Shown in pieces: positions 10,530 through 23,539 of a stretch of DNA of 64,000 nucleotides (within the stretch, counting starts at the first letter, position 1; every line of letters begins with the position of its first letter). The notes beneath the pieces are model-generated. The model was not told where the DNA came from, ran no database searches, and was given only the letters and a program-made list of their open reading frames with translations. Both the position numbers and the translations under genes were made by a program. Source of the DNA: Locusta migratoria (Eukaryota; Arthropoda; Insecta; Orthoptera; Acrididae); the NCBI GenBank assembly GCA_026315105.1, contig CM048747.1, positions 280,431,654 to 280,495,653 on the forward strand, read 5' to 3'.

Positions 10530-13500
10530 GGGCACAGTCCAGGTAGTGACTTCCTCCGTAAGGAGCAGCTTCAGTACAAGTTGTGGACACAAGGCTAGTT
10601 GGTTGAGGAGACAGTCACAGATTTGGTTATATGGCTGCAGGTGGCTCTTGGCAGACCTTTTGTCATCTCCAAGCACGTTGAGGGCAAGGTGACTGCTGCT
10701 GGTTTTGGCGTTGGATGGTGTTGGTAGAAATCTTTCACTGTTTGAGTCATGTTTTTCCACTGCTAAGCAACTCAGTAAATAGAAAGCTCAGCTAATCCAT
10801 TTTTCTAACAGGATTAAAGATTTGAGGTCTATTCAGTTAGAGGAAGATACACAGCTAGGGCAGTAGATCATTTGGATAAGTGTGTTATTAGCCTCCAAGT
10901 TAGGGCAGCTAACTTGGATCTGGATAAGGAGGAAGAACAGGAACTGGAGGGTGTGAGTCAATGACAAGAGGGCGAAAGGGAACTGTATGTTACCCCTAGA
11001 TTAGGTCCATTATCCAACAATTTTGCTAAGCTGCCTCAGATTTGTCAGTGGAAGATTTAAAAGGAGTTCAGAGAGTTTTGTGGTTGATGGTGCATTTTGA
11101 GCAGCATGCTAATGCTCAACAGGTTCCTCATCTGACTATTTTGGCTTTATTATATCCGTTAGAAGTGGGTGATTTGAGTTCTTTGTTTATGTTGGTATAG
11201 ACAGGAGGTATTCCATATCCCAGTTTAGGCAATTGATAATTACAGGAAATTGTTGATGCATATGAGGGCTGAGCTTGAGAAAAGGTACTTTTGGTGTGTT
11301 CAGGATATTCATGAAAGTCTTGGAGAATATATTGATCGTATGAGGATTTTAACTCTGGCTTTGACTATGCAGATCTCAAAGGAGGAGTCAATTGATAATG
11401 TTATTGAAGAGGTGAAACTAGCTTATTGTTCCTGTTTAACATTTGCCAATCACCCCACCACCTGGGCTGAGTTAGACAAGCTTGTGGAATCTGCACAGCA
11501 TTTAGTTATCTGCAGTGTGTAACTGGCGATGGGGAAAGTAAACTAAATGCATCGGTAATAGCTAAGGTTACTAGTGGGGAGTCTCGTAACGCTAGTACCT
11601 AGAAGTGTTATTGCTACGGAGCTGAGGATCACTTGGTGAGGTGGTGTCCAGTGCTTAGGACCCCTCATAAGTCAAGTGGAATTGCTTGTTCAGTGCTGTC
11701 TAATGTCAAGATTGGTGTGACGGCGTGGGAGGCGATCACCTTCAACCTTTGCCATTTATCTGCACACTCTTGAGACGTGAACACGTGTGAGTTCTTCTGG
11801 GTTTGAGCAGTTCAGTTTTCTTAATAAATTGTGATTGCTACCTTAAGTTTTATCATTGCTTTAGACTGATTTTTGGCCTCGCCAATCAGAGAGATGTCTT
11901 GTAACTAATGGGCAGGAGTTACCTCTGATAGAGTTTGTGCGGGGTAATGTTTCAGTTTGAAATTTTTCTTGGTCAGTGGAGTTAGGTTTGGTGAAGAACC
12001 CATCCATTCCCCTTATGCTTCGATGTGACTTTATTAAAAGAACTAAACTTGTTTTTGATTTTGCCAGTAACACCTTTATCTTTGGTTTTAGTTCCACCGA
12101 GAGATTTGGATTTGTAGTTGCAAGTGTCAATTCTCTTGCAAAATCTTTGTGCTAGTATGGGGGTCTTGGATGTTGCTCATTTCTCTCTAGGTCAGTCCAC
12201 ATTGTAAAGGAAGCTTTTAGAACAGTTTTACAATGCCATATCTGACTGCTTAGGTAAGACTGACTTGGTCTAACACTTAGTGCCTCCTACGATGAAAGTA
12301 CTCTGCCAAAAAAATTAATAAAATGACAGAGATCCCTATGATTCACCTATTTTCTTGGACAGGATTTTAGGGCAGTAGTTGATAACTGACAACTAAATGA
12401 GAAGGTTATCCTGGAGTGTGTTCCCTCACCAGATTTACATAATCCTTTTACATGGTTTGCTGGTGCCAACTGGCTTGCTGTTTTTGATCTTAATCAGGCA
12501 TACTATCAAATTCCTCTGAGAACTGTAAACATGTCAAGGCCATTTACTGACTGGAACCTGTTTGAGTTCAACCATTTTCCTTTTGAATTGGCCTTAGGGG
12601 CTGCTGTTCTGTCTCTGCTTCTGGATTATATACTGGGGGATTTAAGTTGGCCCGTGTGGTTAATTACCTTGATGATTTAGTTATTTATAGCAAAACATTT
12701 GAAGAACATAGTGAGCATCTTGCTCAGGTTTTATCCAGACTACGGGGGACATAGCTCACTGTTAAACCCTCGAAAATTATTTTGGCATTTAACAAGTTTT
12801 CTCTTTAGGTCACCTGATTTCAGGTAGTAGTGTGACAATCGATTAGGAGTGCACCAAGACATTAAGAGTGATACCCCTCTCAAGGTTAAGAAGGATATTG
12901 TGAATTTTGAAGGAATGGTGATCTATTTTAGGAAATTTATGCCCCACTTTGCTCAGTTGGCAGCACCCTTGAATGATTTGTATAAGAAGGGTGTAGCATT
13001 TGCTTGGTTCATTACTCAGCAGACCACCTTTGAAGCCATAAACTCAGCTATTACTAATCCTCCTGATTTGGGTGTTCCCAATTTTAGCAAATGGGTTGTT
13101 GTGCAGATGAACATCTCCAATTTGGACTTATAGGCTGTACTTCTGCAAGAATGTGATGGGCAAAGGTTACCTTTAGCCTATGCCTCACAGCATTTGGGTG
13201 GGGCTGAACGTCACTATTCGGTCTATGAATGTCAAGCCCTTGCTGTCTTGTTCATGCTGGAGAATTTTCATTTCTATCTCGATCACAGGGAATTGCATCC
13301 TATGGACAAATTATATATTGATCACATGGGCTCTTTGCTAAAAACTGAAAAGGGGAAATTGCTACATTTTCATTGTGGTAGATGCTTTCTCGCTATTCAA
13401 TGGCTTTTCCCAAGTATGAATGCTACAGCCGGTAGTACTGTGACCCATTTGTCCAATGTATTTAGTGTTTATGGTGCCCTGAAGCAACTAGTCAGTGATG

Positions 13501-13560
13501 ATGTCTGATGACAAATTTCATCAGAGAATAAATTTAATGGGAAGCAATAGTTAGTATACC
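10530..13560 (+). mobile_element. Degenerate Ty3/gypsy-type retrotransposon, plus strand
   Basis: Fragments occur in polyprotein order on the plus strand. There is a Gag-like start at about 10533 (MEEGGHSPGSDFLRKEQLQY) and a Gag core at 11250-11522. A damaged zinc knuckle lies at about 11601-11650 (CYGAEDHLVRWCP). RT pieces follow, with YLDD at 12665-12676, then RNase H at about 12849-13290, and an integrase core at 13300-13500. No LTRs are visible at either end. Stops and frameshifts are frequent, so it is much older than its left neighbour. It occupies tubulin intron 5. Confidence 0.75.
12640..13508 (+). pseudogene. RT-RNase H joined directly to integrase core
   Basis: VVNYLDDLVIYSKTFEEHSE (RT catalytic site) is followed by a connection and RNase H-like part (FRKFMPHFAQLAAPLNDLYK, then PLAYASQHLGGAERHYSVYE). 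At about 13300 the frame passes abruptly into an integrase-like core (LYIDHMGSLLKTEKG, then GALKQLVSDD) without the HHCC zinc finger. An internal deletion has fused RNase H to the integrase catalytic domain in one open frame (13194-13508). This copy cannot be active. Confidence 0.65.
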
Positions 13561-13599
13561 CAGTATTTAGCCCTCTGTAGGCTGTTCTTGAGTTGTCAC

Positions 13600-14480
13600 A
13601 CCTAAAATGATTTGTATCTCATTATTTAGCTTGGCCTGATGAGTTGTCCCAGAAAATAATTCCGTATGACATTATGGAGTGAAAGTACATATAATAAGCT
13701 AGCTTTTTCATTCTTATGTCTCCTATGTCTGACAGCACTCACAAAGCAAACAGCAAACTTCCACAGTTCTGTGATACGCTCCTCTCAAGAACTTGGCACT
13801 GTCAACTTGTTCTATCTCCTTGTTGTTATACCTTAAGCATATACTAACAGGAAACCTTCTGCAAGTCCTAAAGTGCATATTGTGTTTTTTTTCCAAGGTT
13901 TAGTGTCAGAGAATTGGCTAGAAATCATTTATTAATGTTCCTGAAAATTTTATTAGCTGACCTTTCTAAGGCTATATTTGATATATTATTTATTGCAATG
14001 TTTGTGTCATCTGAAAATAAAACAAACTTGGCATCCAGTGATGTTGCTGATGAAAGGTCATTGATATATTAGAAAAAGCAGGGGTCCTAACTTCTAAGAT
14101 GGAACCTTAGGGGTCACCACATATTATTAATTCCCAATTAGATGATCGTTCAGTATACATCTCTTTCCTATTGACACCCTTTGTTTCCTGTTAGAGATAT
14201 ATGATTTGAACCATTCTGCAGTATTTCCTGTTACACACTAATATTCTAATTTTCTCAAAAAGGATCTTGTGATTTACACAGTCAAATGCCTTTGACATAT
14301 CACAAAATATATCAGTGGCATTTATTTTATTGTCTAATGAATTAAATACATTCTTACTGGATGTGTAGATAGCCTTTTCAATATCAGAACCGTTATAAAT
14401 CTGAATTGTGACATGGGTAATATTTTATTAGTGGTCAGATGTTTAAGAAAAACTTTCTAAAATTTTTGAGGATGCAGGCA
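13600..14480 (-). mobile_element. Non-LTR retrotransposon fragment (Jockey/CR1-type RT), decayed
   Basis: The reverse complement of about 14340-14130 reads as a broken version of the RT segment SKAFDCVNHKILFEKLEY followed by an ISNRKQRV-like tract. This is typical of Jockey/CR1-group RT around the first catalytic aspartate. Multiple stops occur and no long frame survives. The left part (13600-13990) is probably the RT C-terminal region of the same copy; I could not confirm it. Confidence 0.55.
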
Positions 14481-14519
14481 AAACTGTCTTGAGCAGTTAA
14501 ACTAGCAACCCACGCACAA

Positions 14520-14912
14520 TGAAAATATTTTAGACCTTATAGCTACGAACAGACCTGACCTTATTAATGATGTCTGTGTAGAGCCAGCAATTAGTGATCA
14601 TGATATCATCATAGCATCGATGGTGAGGGTTCATAAACCAATCAAGAAGGCTAGGAGCGTGTTTTTGTTGGGAAGAGCCGATAAGCAATTCTTAGGGTTG
14701 CACTTAAGAAATGGATGGGCATCGTTTATTCTGGTACTATGGATCTAGAGAAATTGTGGACTAAATTTAAGTGCAATGTACATAAAGGGTTAGAGAAATA
14801 TGTGCCTGTAAAGTTGATTAACTATGGGAAAGATCCACCATGGTATAATAATAATATTAGAAAGCTACTGAGAAAGCAACACTGCCACACTGCAGACTGC
14901 TAACAAAGATAC
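14520..14912 (+). pseudogene. Non-LTR endonuclease C-terminal fragment
   Basis: The plus-strand translation begins NILDLIATNRPDLINDVCVE and continues PAISDHDIIIASMV. This is the C-terminal SDH motif region of apurinic/apyrimidinic-like endonucleases in Jockey/CR1 LINEs. A further frame at 14715-14903 (GTMDLEKLWTKFKCNVHKGLEKYVP) is the linker that follows. It faces opposite to the neighbouring RT fragment, so they are separate insertions. The sequence at 24590-24700 is a related example. Confidence 0.7.
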
Positions 14913-15049
14913 AAGCTTATAAAATAGGTTCACAGATTTGTGACTGGCTGGAAGACTTCGTAAGTAATAGAATGCAGTACATTGTAATAACACTCGCAGG
15001 AGGAAGACAAATGTGCTGCCCTGAGCGCAATTATCCTTCAAAGGTACTC

Positions 15050-16130
15050 GACGAGCTGTGATAACTCGCTGAACGGTGGCCAGTTCCAACACCGGCAAAG
15101 AAGGAGGCAGTGAAGCTGGAATTCAGGCAGCATTTGGGTGGCGAAATGAACCAAGTGACTTGTGTGTATTGTCTACGTTGTGGGAGCAACCTTGACTGAC
15201 AGCAGGGAGGTGAGGTGTGCCATGCAGTGTAGGAACAAGTTGATTCTGATGGTCTTCACTTAAAAGGGCCTCATAGATCCTGTCTGCAAATCATATGCAC
15301 TCACAATGTGTCTGGAGAAATTTGTAAGTAAGTGCAATTTGGACAGCAGGAGGAAGCTTGCTGGACCATACTGCCATGTGAGTTGAGTCTAGCATGTCGT
15401 GCTTGTTAATAAACAGTTGGAGATGGTGCCACAGTTGTGAAGGCATCTTGTCACTAACATGCTCCTCATGAATGCAAAAGCCTTGTCTGAAGTGTAATAG
15501 ACATGTTTGAGGATGATATGTTTAGTAATGACATTGCAATCAGCCATTGGAGGCAATGTAACTAAGTCACAGATGAGGCCAATGTGCTTGTGTTTGTGGG
15601 TGATGAGGCATAAGTAATGTGCCGCATCATCCATAAACTAGTGATCAAAGATTTTCTCCACCAATGCAAAGCAAATGGTCATCACATTTAAAGAGAATGG
15701 CAGCAGTTTGAGTAGCTGACCAAGCAGCAGAGAACGTGTTGGTGGTGAGGTTTGAAGTTCCTGTGGTGCAGCAGATGTCTCTGCTGGGACAGGAAACGAG
15801 AGCGGTAGATCAGAGACATGGTGTGATGAGATGGAACTGTGGAGAGACGTGTCAGAGGCACTGCAATGTGCCGAATAAAAGGATGGTTGCATGAATACTT
15901 GTGTGTGTCCAAATGTGTCAGACATGTTGGTGTGCGGAACGACTGTTGTGGTTGTGTGTCACGTGATGCGGCACATAGCTGCATATAAAAAACACTATCA
16001 CAGGACATAGGATTTGAAAATGCTATGTCACTAGTATGGTAGTTTGAAGCAACAACACTTTCACTGTTCACACTTGGGAAAGACGATTGTGTGAAACTTG
16101 CAGCAATGGCATCGTCTGGAATGTTCATTG
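15050..16130 (-). pseudogene. Gag-like remnant of an LTR retrotransposon
   Basis: The minus-strand peptides at 16128-15688 and 15634-15389 include MNIPDDAIAASFTQSSFPSV, then FALVEKIFDH, then DDAAHYLCLITHKHKHIGLI and LVTLPPMAD. The pattern (aromatic residue-A-E-x-x-F, then a helix, then a D-L-V-T-x-P-P turn) matches a Gag capsid family of insect Ty3/gypsy elements. Frames are broken and no pol is attached. It is a remnant within intron 5. Confidence 0.45.
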
Positions 16131-17487
16131 CACATCCAGAAAAAGTTGCTCTCTGAGCATGATAAAACTTATGGAATTATTCAAAGGAAGAACTGAAACT
16201 GCACAATGAGCAAAGTCACCATGCCCCAAGAAAATAATAAGTTTGATTGTGGCAGCCGATTAGCACGTTGTTGACCGATCAAGTGGCCGATGGAGGGATA
16301 CCCCGGCATGCACGATTGGGTGGTGGAAGGTCTATTGTTCAAATTTTTTAAGTCTGAAATATAGACATTTGGAAAATTAGAATCACATGATAGAATATTC
16401 AGTCATTCATCGGCACTATATAAAGGCGAAACATCGGGAAGCACATTGGGTGTAACAAAGCCGGAGTCATTGCAAAGTAAGACTGCACTTGTAGGAAGCG
16501 GTGTGGAGAAAAAATACTGGTAAAACTGTTGCAGCGAGGATGAAGATGAAGCACTCATTGTACCATGCAGTTTAGGCACTCATGGAACAGGAAGAGGTTC
16601 GAAATGAAATCCGGACAAAGTCTGAAATGGTGAATTCATTGTGACAGTTGATTGTTGGCTGGTGGCATGCGTATTTTTGGTGAAAAAACTGTGTGAAAGT
16701 TGAAAAGTTGTGAATTTCACTTGTGCTATTGAAAAGAATGCAAAAGATAAACTCACGGTCACCAGAATGGGAAACTCAGGTGTTTGGGTCCTATAGAAGC
16801 TACATATACAGACATACAACAGAATCACTTTATTGTTGATGCAACTAAGTACAAAGCCAATGGCTGGTGGGAGCAGTGAAGCTGCTGCCCCAAAGATATT
16901 AGCTGGCAAAGATAAACATTGTTCCTGCTATCGCAGTGATCAATGTGGTTCATGCTGCCACACTTACATTCTCCATAAGGTCGTGCTGTATCAATCTCTC
17001 CTACTGCCTTGCAACCTTGCTGTCCCCCCTCCCTCCCCCCCCCCAAAAAAAAAATCCCCTCCCTTCTTCTCCTATCCCTCAGCATCATTTGGAGTGTGGC
17101 AGTCGATGATGGTTGTGTATCCATGAAGTGTGGCTATGTGATTGTGTGTGTGATGTCTTTTATGATGAACACTAATAGCTAAAAAGCTTGAGTTCTGTGT
17201 GTATGAGTCTTTTTAATTTGCCTGTCACAGCTCTATGTGTTTGTGATGAGTTGTGAACTATCCCAATTTTATTGTTGAATTCCAATCTGGACTTTCCTTG
17301 TTTGTTTTAGAAATTTTTGATTGTATGGGCAAATGAGAAAGTATTGGAGAATCAGTGTCATATAAATTACAGACCAATATGGAGCATTAATAACAATGAA
17401 GTGTAAGCTATTTATATCACTATTAACTGGAAATTTGTCTGAATACTTACAAGTATCTTAAAAATTTTTCAAGAGCTAGGTTCTAAC
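16131..17487. other. Intron interval, nothing firm
   Basis: No recognisable domain. The first part (16131-16620) may be the 5' untranslated region or LTR of the gag remnant, judged only by adjacency. C-rich and A-rich runs occur at 17020-17060. Confidence 0.4.
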
Positions 17488-17727
17488 CTGGAACTCATTT
17501 AGATCAACGTTGAGGGCACCATCAAAGCGTAGAGAAGCTGTTACTGAAGACACCACTTGACTGATGAGGCGATTTAAATTTTTGTATGTCGGTCTATCTA
17601 TGTCCAACTTCTGTCGACAAATATCATAGATAGCTTCATTATCTACCATGAAGGAACAATCAGAATATTCCATGTTGCTATGTGTCATCAGGATGGAGTT
17701 GTATGGCTCAACAACAGCAGTAGATAC
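17488..17727 (-). CDS. Alpha-tubulin exon, residues 177-256
   Basis: This exon has 240 bases, exactly 80 codons, from VSTAVVEPYNSILMTHSNME to ALNVDLNEFQ. The acceptor is TTTAG/GTA and the donor CAG/GTTAGA on the minus strand. T179, E183, N206, Y224 and N228 around the nucleotide and E254 (catalytic toward beta-tubulin) are all present. Differences from common isotypes are mild (for example NMEYSDCS at 194-201, RQKLDIDRP at 214-222 and S232). It lies between introns of about 13.9 and 19.1 kb. Confidence 0.95.
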
Positions 17728-18974
17728 CTAAATAAATTTACAGAAATTAAGACCAGACAGAACAATCAAAGTATACATAGACTAAATTATATTCTTTACT
17801 TAATAATTACAAGCAGCTAGAGAAAAAATAATACTGATCTAAAATGACCAAACAGATAAATTTGCTGTGAGATAAATTTGCTGCATAATTACTGAAAAGT
17901 AGCTGCCTCATTTGCTATAGAAGCCAACAGTAAATTAATCTGGTATTGTTCTGTTTGGCCGTACTACTTTAAATAGGAATTCCTTGATCTAAGGAAAGGA
18001 GCATCAGTCTATTTATATTGTTAATATTCCAATAAATCATCACTTTCAAAGAATAAAAACTAAAGTAAACCAATGAAGAATTATAATAGTTAACAGTTTG
18101 ATGAATGGTTCTCTGTTGTCATATTGACTGACAATGCAGTTATTAGAAATAGAAATAGTAATATTATAACTTTCAACATTGTACATTACTTCAACAAAGA
18201 AACCACAACTTGTCAAAATACCACTGCACCAAGAGAATAAAATATAAGAAGCAGATCATATTTTTGTTTGTTTTTGTTTTTCATTACGTGTATCAGGTGC
18301 TACTATGATTGAACATTAATACATAGGATACAACATAATTCTTTCACATCAGTAACTCAGTTTTTAGAAACAATTTTCGTTGATTTAAAATTCATATTTA
18401 GAAAGGTAATCAACAGCATTAATACATTACTAAACAAGCAAGAAAAGCAGTATTATAAAATATACACTAGGCAGTGATAATTTTTAAGACTACTGTCATA
18501 ACAGTGCCATTAAAAGATGCAGACTAGAAAATAGTAAATTTAATGTTGGGATACTGAAAGAAGAAACAACAGATAACATGATTGTCCTTCAAACAACACA
18601 CTGCTCTGTGCAAGAGATAAAACATGTTTGGATAATAGGAGAAATGGCTTTCAGAATCACACTTTATTTCTTCCAGAAAGAAAGAGAAATTGATTAGGGG
18701 AGGTTGGAAGAAGGGCAGAAAGATTAGTCACTAAGAACCCAGGCTTGGATCCATATCAGTATTATCAAATGTACTTGTTTATGCACATAGAACATCCCAT
18801 TGTGTTGAATCAATGATAAGGGTGCAATTGGTATATTGTAAGCAGTAAGAATGATGTCAAAGAGATAATTATATATTTACGTATAAAAATTAGAAATCGA
18901 GTAACTTACCCAAAGTGCAGGCTTGTAGATAGACACAAAAACACACACAAACACAAGATTCAAGCTTTCACAAC
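17728..18974. other. AT-rich intron sequence, nothing recognised
   Basis: No long frame, structural repeat or transposon end is evident in this stretch upstream of exon 4. The inverted repeat starts at its right edge. Confidence 0.5.
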
Positions 18975-20418
18975 CATTGGCCGCCTCTTCAGGAAAAGAG
19001 AAAGGAAGGAGGAGATAAAGGGAAGGATGCGGGATTTAAGGGAGTGGAAGAGGAGGGACTTACCTTAGGGGGAAAAAAAGAAAGGTAAACAAGGGCACAC
19101 ACACCCACACACATACACATGCAAACACACCAAGGTAGACATTTGTAGAAAGCAAAAAAGTTGGACAGAGATAACAGTTGAGGCAGAGGCTCTGTCAAGA
19201 GAACCGAGGCAAAGATGTTAAAGAATGTTGGGTGGGAATTTGAATTTAGCGGAGATTGAGACCAGGTGGGCAACAGGAAGAGAGGATATGCTGAAGGGCA
19301 AGTTCCCATCTCTGGAGTTCTGAAAGATTGCTGTTGGTGGGAAGTATCCAGATAACCCAGATGGTGTAACACTGTTCCAAGAAGTGCTGGCCGTGCACCA
19401 AGGCATGTTTAGCCACAGGGTGATCCTCATTACCAACAAACACTGTCTGCCTGTGACCGTTCATGTGAATGGACAGTTTGTTGCTGGTCATTACCACATA
19501 GAATGCTTCACAGTGCAGACATGTCAGTTGCTAAATCATGTGGGTGCTATTGCAAGTGGCTCTGCCCTTGATTGTGTACACTTTTCAGGTTACAGGTCTG
19601 AAGTAAGTGGTGATGGAAGGGTGCATAGGGCAGGTTTTACAATGAGGGCAGTTACATGGGTAGAAGCCAGAAGGTAAGAAAGGTGGTTTGGGGATTTCAT
19701 AGGGATGAACTAAGAGGTTACAAAGGTTAGGTTGGTGGCCGAAAGACACTCTTGGTGGAGTGGGAAGGATGTCATGAAGGATGGATCTCATTTCGGGGCA
19801 GGATTTACAGAAGACCTAACCTTGCTGGAGAGCCACATTCAGAGTCCAGTCTAGTCCTGGAAAGTATCTGGTGACAAGATGGGCACTTCTGGGGTTCTTC
19901 TGTGGAAGGTTGTGGTTTGGGGAGATGAGGAAGTGGCTCTGGCAATTTGCTTTTGAACCAGATCAGGAGGATAGCTACGGGATGTGAAAGCCTTGGTGCA
20001 TGGCCAGAACATCTTGGTTATCTGGATACTTTCCACCGACACCAGTCTTTCAGAACTCCGGAGATGGGAACTTGCCATTCAGCATATTCTACCTTCCCAT
20101 TGCCCACCTGGTCTCAACCTCTGCTAAATTCAAATTCCCGCCCACCATTCTTTAACATCTTTTCCTCGATTCTCTGGACAGAGCCCTTGCCTCAACTGTT
20201 ATCTCTGTCCAAATTCTTTGCTTTCTACAAATGTCTACCTTGGTGTGTTTGCGTGTGTATGTGTGTGGGTATGTGTGCACTTGTTTACCTTTTCTTTTTT
20301 CACTCTAAGGTAAGTCCTTCCACTCCCGGGATTGGAATGACTCCTCTTCCACTCCCTTAAAACCCACATCCATTCCTTTATCCCCGCCTTACTTTCTCTT
20401 TTCCTGAAGAAGTGGCTC
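18975..20418. repeat. Large inverted repeat, arms of about 390 and 406 bp
   Basis: The left arm (18975-19364) reverse-complemented matches the right arm (20013-20418) nearly throughout. Both contain the same landmarks: TTATCTGGATACTT, CAGAACTCC with GGAGATGGGAACTTGCC, a pyrimidine-rich stretch, a GTGTGTATGTGTGTGGGT-type tract and CTTTTCCTGAAG at the outer end. The loop of about 650 bp holds no recognised domain. The right arm runs straight into gypsy RNase H sequence, so the repeat may be a duplicated and inverted internal part of that element. Confidence 0.85.
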
Positions 20419-22459
20419 TATGTTCTCACTGACCACAAACCACTTACAGCTGCCATTCTCAGTCCTCCAGCAAATCCTCCTCCCCACTGGTTCTGCTATT
20501 TTGATTTTATTTCACAATTCACTATTGATGTACGTTACATCAAGGGCACCGACAATGTTGTTGCCAATTTCTTGTTCCCTGTTGATGCTGTCTCCTCTCC
20601 CTTCTGGACCTATTTAATCTGGCCACTCTCCAAACCGCAGATCAGAACATGATGCAACTCAGACATGATAGCAGCTCTTCTCTTAAACCTAGCCACACCA
20701 GTTTCCCAGACATCTTGGGCAAGGTCTAGAGCAACGAATTGACTGGCAAGCTATGCGCCTTCGTCCCTCATTGCCTGTAACGTGAGATCTTTGACAAATT
20801 TCACAGTCTAGTTCATCCAAGTATTACATCTTCCACCAGATTAGTCACCGACTGTTTTGTCTGGTGGGACATTAAACGGGACTGTGACACCTGGGCACTT
20901 GTCTGCATTCCCTGCCAGTAGAGCATGGTCACAATGCACACCACACCCTATTTTCCAATCCTGGCCAGACGTTTTCAGCATGTTCACGTTGACCTGGTTG
21001 GTCACCTTCCGCCTGTCAATGGCTTTCGCTACATTTTAACCACTATCGACCGCACCACTCCAACATAACAACTGAACTGTACCTCACACTTTCATGCACA
21101 CTTGCAATGCTCATTTTGGCTGCCTCTTCGTCATCACATCAACCAGAATAGGTAATCTGAGCCCTATGCAATCTCTTCAGAATCCACTCTATTCACAATA
21201 CTGCCTATCACCCACGGAACAATGGTCTGCTGGAGCGTTGGCATCACACATTAAAAGCTGTGCTGAGGTGATATATCTTGCTGTGGACCAAGGCCCTGCC
21301 ACTGGTCTTGCTTGGTCTGTGTACTTCTTATAAAGAGAATCTGCAGGGAACAATGGCCAAGATTGTTTATGGTAAAAAACTAACACTTCACACAAGCTGG
21401 TGCATCCGTCACCTCACCTCTGCCTTGTTGAGTGTATCAGGATTCATTGCTTCAAAATTTCTCCCCCTCCCCCTGCTCTAGCCACTCTTTCCCTCTCCCC
21501 ACGTGGGATCATGTTCACTAGGAGATTGTTCTATCCTTTTCCTCCGAGACGATTCTGTGTACCCCCACCCCCTTTACTTCCCCTTCCTCTGGACCATACC
21601 GTGTCCTGAAATCAGGAAACGACATGTTCACTATCAACAATTCCCTGGTGACGGTCTCGGTAAACAGGGTTAAATCAGTTTATACAGAGCTTCCCTCCAT
21701 GCCAGCTGACAGTGCACTGCCCACAAATGACAACTTGGGCATTCCTGTGCATTTCTCCATTCCCTTGACCCTGCCCCCTCCTCCCTAGCCATCATTCCAG
21801 CGACCCCCTCTCTTCCTTCCTATGTACTTTTCTTTCCATCCCCTTTCGATGTCTCGCATGTTCCCAACTTCCTGCCTCCCAAGCCCTCAAGTTAATCGTC
21901 TACATTCCCTCTCCCCTATGCCCCATCCTCTCCATTATGTTGAGGGATTGGTTCCTTTTCACATTTTCATGCTTTGCTTATCTACTTCTGCTTCACACCC
22001 TCCCACTCCCATCAAGTTGGGTGCACCTCCCGGGTATGCGTGCTATCATTTGATGTTGGAGGTTCCTGACTATGCTCCCTGCCCTCTCATCCTCACCAGC
22101 TCTATGAGCGGTCCTTCGCCCTTGCCGGATTCTGGACTATCACACCATCAGCTTGGTGCCACTGCCTGCTGATGCTGCTGCCCGAAGCTACCATTGAGCT
22201 GTCTGTCACTCGGATGCTGAGGTCCGCCCCCCCCCCCATCGCCGTTGCTGCATTAGGGCACACTCCATGGAGCAAGGCTGTGTGGCAATGTGACCACCTA
22301 CATTACAACTACGTAGCCTCTTTGTGTCTTAGCTTCTTTAGGGCAGCTTCTCTGCTGCCCCCCCCCCTCCCCCAGCCATGCTGTATACTTAGTCTTATTC
22401 TGTAACTTGTCGTGTCAACAATAAAAGTCATTGAATTTCACGAATATGGTTTTATGTGG
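20419..22459 (+). mobile_element. Ty3/gypsy 3' half: RNase H, integrase, C-rich tail, LTR-like end
   Basis: Directly after the inverted repeat the plus strand reads LYVLTDHKPLTAAILSPPAN and then DFISQFTIDVRYIKGTDNV, the end of a gypsy RNase H domain. Integrase follows with VHVDLVGHLPPVNGFRYI and TTIDR, and, after damage, a third catalytic region NGLLERWHHTLKA near 21215-21260. A C-rich, proline-coding tail runs to about 22250. An AATAAA at about 22421 and terminal sequence resemble an LTR end. Multiple frameshifts occur. Confidence 0.8.
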
Positions 22460-22633
22460 GGCCCAAACCCCATCTAACTCCAGCCACATAAAACCACATT
22501 TTTTCAAGTTCAATGACTTTTCCTGCAACTCCACAAGTTACAGAACAAGACTAAATATACAAAATGGCTGGCAGGGTCAGAGAAGATGCCACAAAGAAAC
22601 TAAGCTGCAAAGAGAATATATAGTTGTAATGAT
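22303..22633. repeat. Tail-to-tail palindrome of LTR-like ends
   Basis: 22303-22459 and 22483-22633 are inverted copies. Each carries TAGTTGTAATG at its outer side, a CAGCCAT segment, a CAAGTTACAGAA-type segment (read from the right copy), AAAAGTCATTGAA and, at the centre, GGTTTTATGTGG facing CCACATAAAACC. The arms are visibly diverged, so the event is old. Only the left arm is attached to pol sequence. Confidence 0.85.
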
Positions 22634-23539
22634 AGATAGAATGCCGGTCTGTTTAATGCAATACCGCCGGTTCTTCATGTATGTTGTTTTCTCACTACTT
22701 TCACTGTCACTATTTCACTGTTCATATTTGTTTTCCACAGATCAGAAGTGGCCACACAAACAAAGAAGATAAGTTTCGTTCAAGCATCTACCAGGGGTCT
22801 CACGCTCATGCACAGAGCTGAAATCTTGTATGAACAGCCCTTCCAGTGCCAACCGTTGCCACTGTCACATCGTAAATAGCGGTAAGTATCATAACTTAAT
22901 TTCTGTCAAATTTAATTTGCCAGTCTAGTTCTTCATTTTCGTTAGTACTTCTGTTTTAAGAGGTTTATTCCCGCGTACTTGGCAGATTTACTGTGTGCTA
23001 CTGTTTTAATAGTTCATTCTCGCGTATTTGATAGGTACTATTTGGCACGTCAGCAGCACACACAGCAACACCAGCAGAGTTACAGCTAAGCAGGAGCGAA
23101 CTATTGTGATTTATTTGTGAGCTGAGCAGAGTCAATTTCCATAAACTCGCGCTAGTAACAAGATACTTAACTCTCTTCAGGGAATTGTTGACCTGTTAGG
23201 AGGAGCTGGCCACTGTTCGCGAGTAGCTGAGAGTGTTGTTGGCCGTGGTCAGCCATCTTCAGGCTGCTGCCTTGGAGTGTTGCAGCAGTGGCGCTCTGGT
23301 GCGTCGCATGGGACACCACAGGTTTCACATGCTTCAGCCACGGTGTCCCTGCTGGCAGGACATCTTCACCAGTGCCGGACGCTGTTGAGCCACCCGCTCC
23401 TCAAGGGGTGTGACGGGTTCAATGGCGTTCGCATCGCTCGGGGCGAAAGGTCAATGTGGAGACTGGCCGTGCGTCGTCGTTCGCTCTGCCTCTGAGTTGA
23501 CATGAGGCTGCTCCTTCAGCAGGGTCTGAGCAGGCACAG

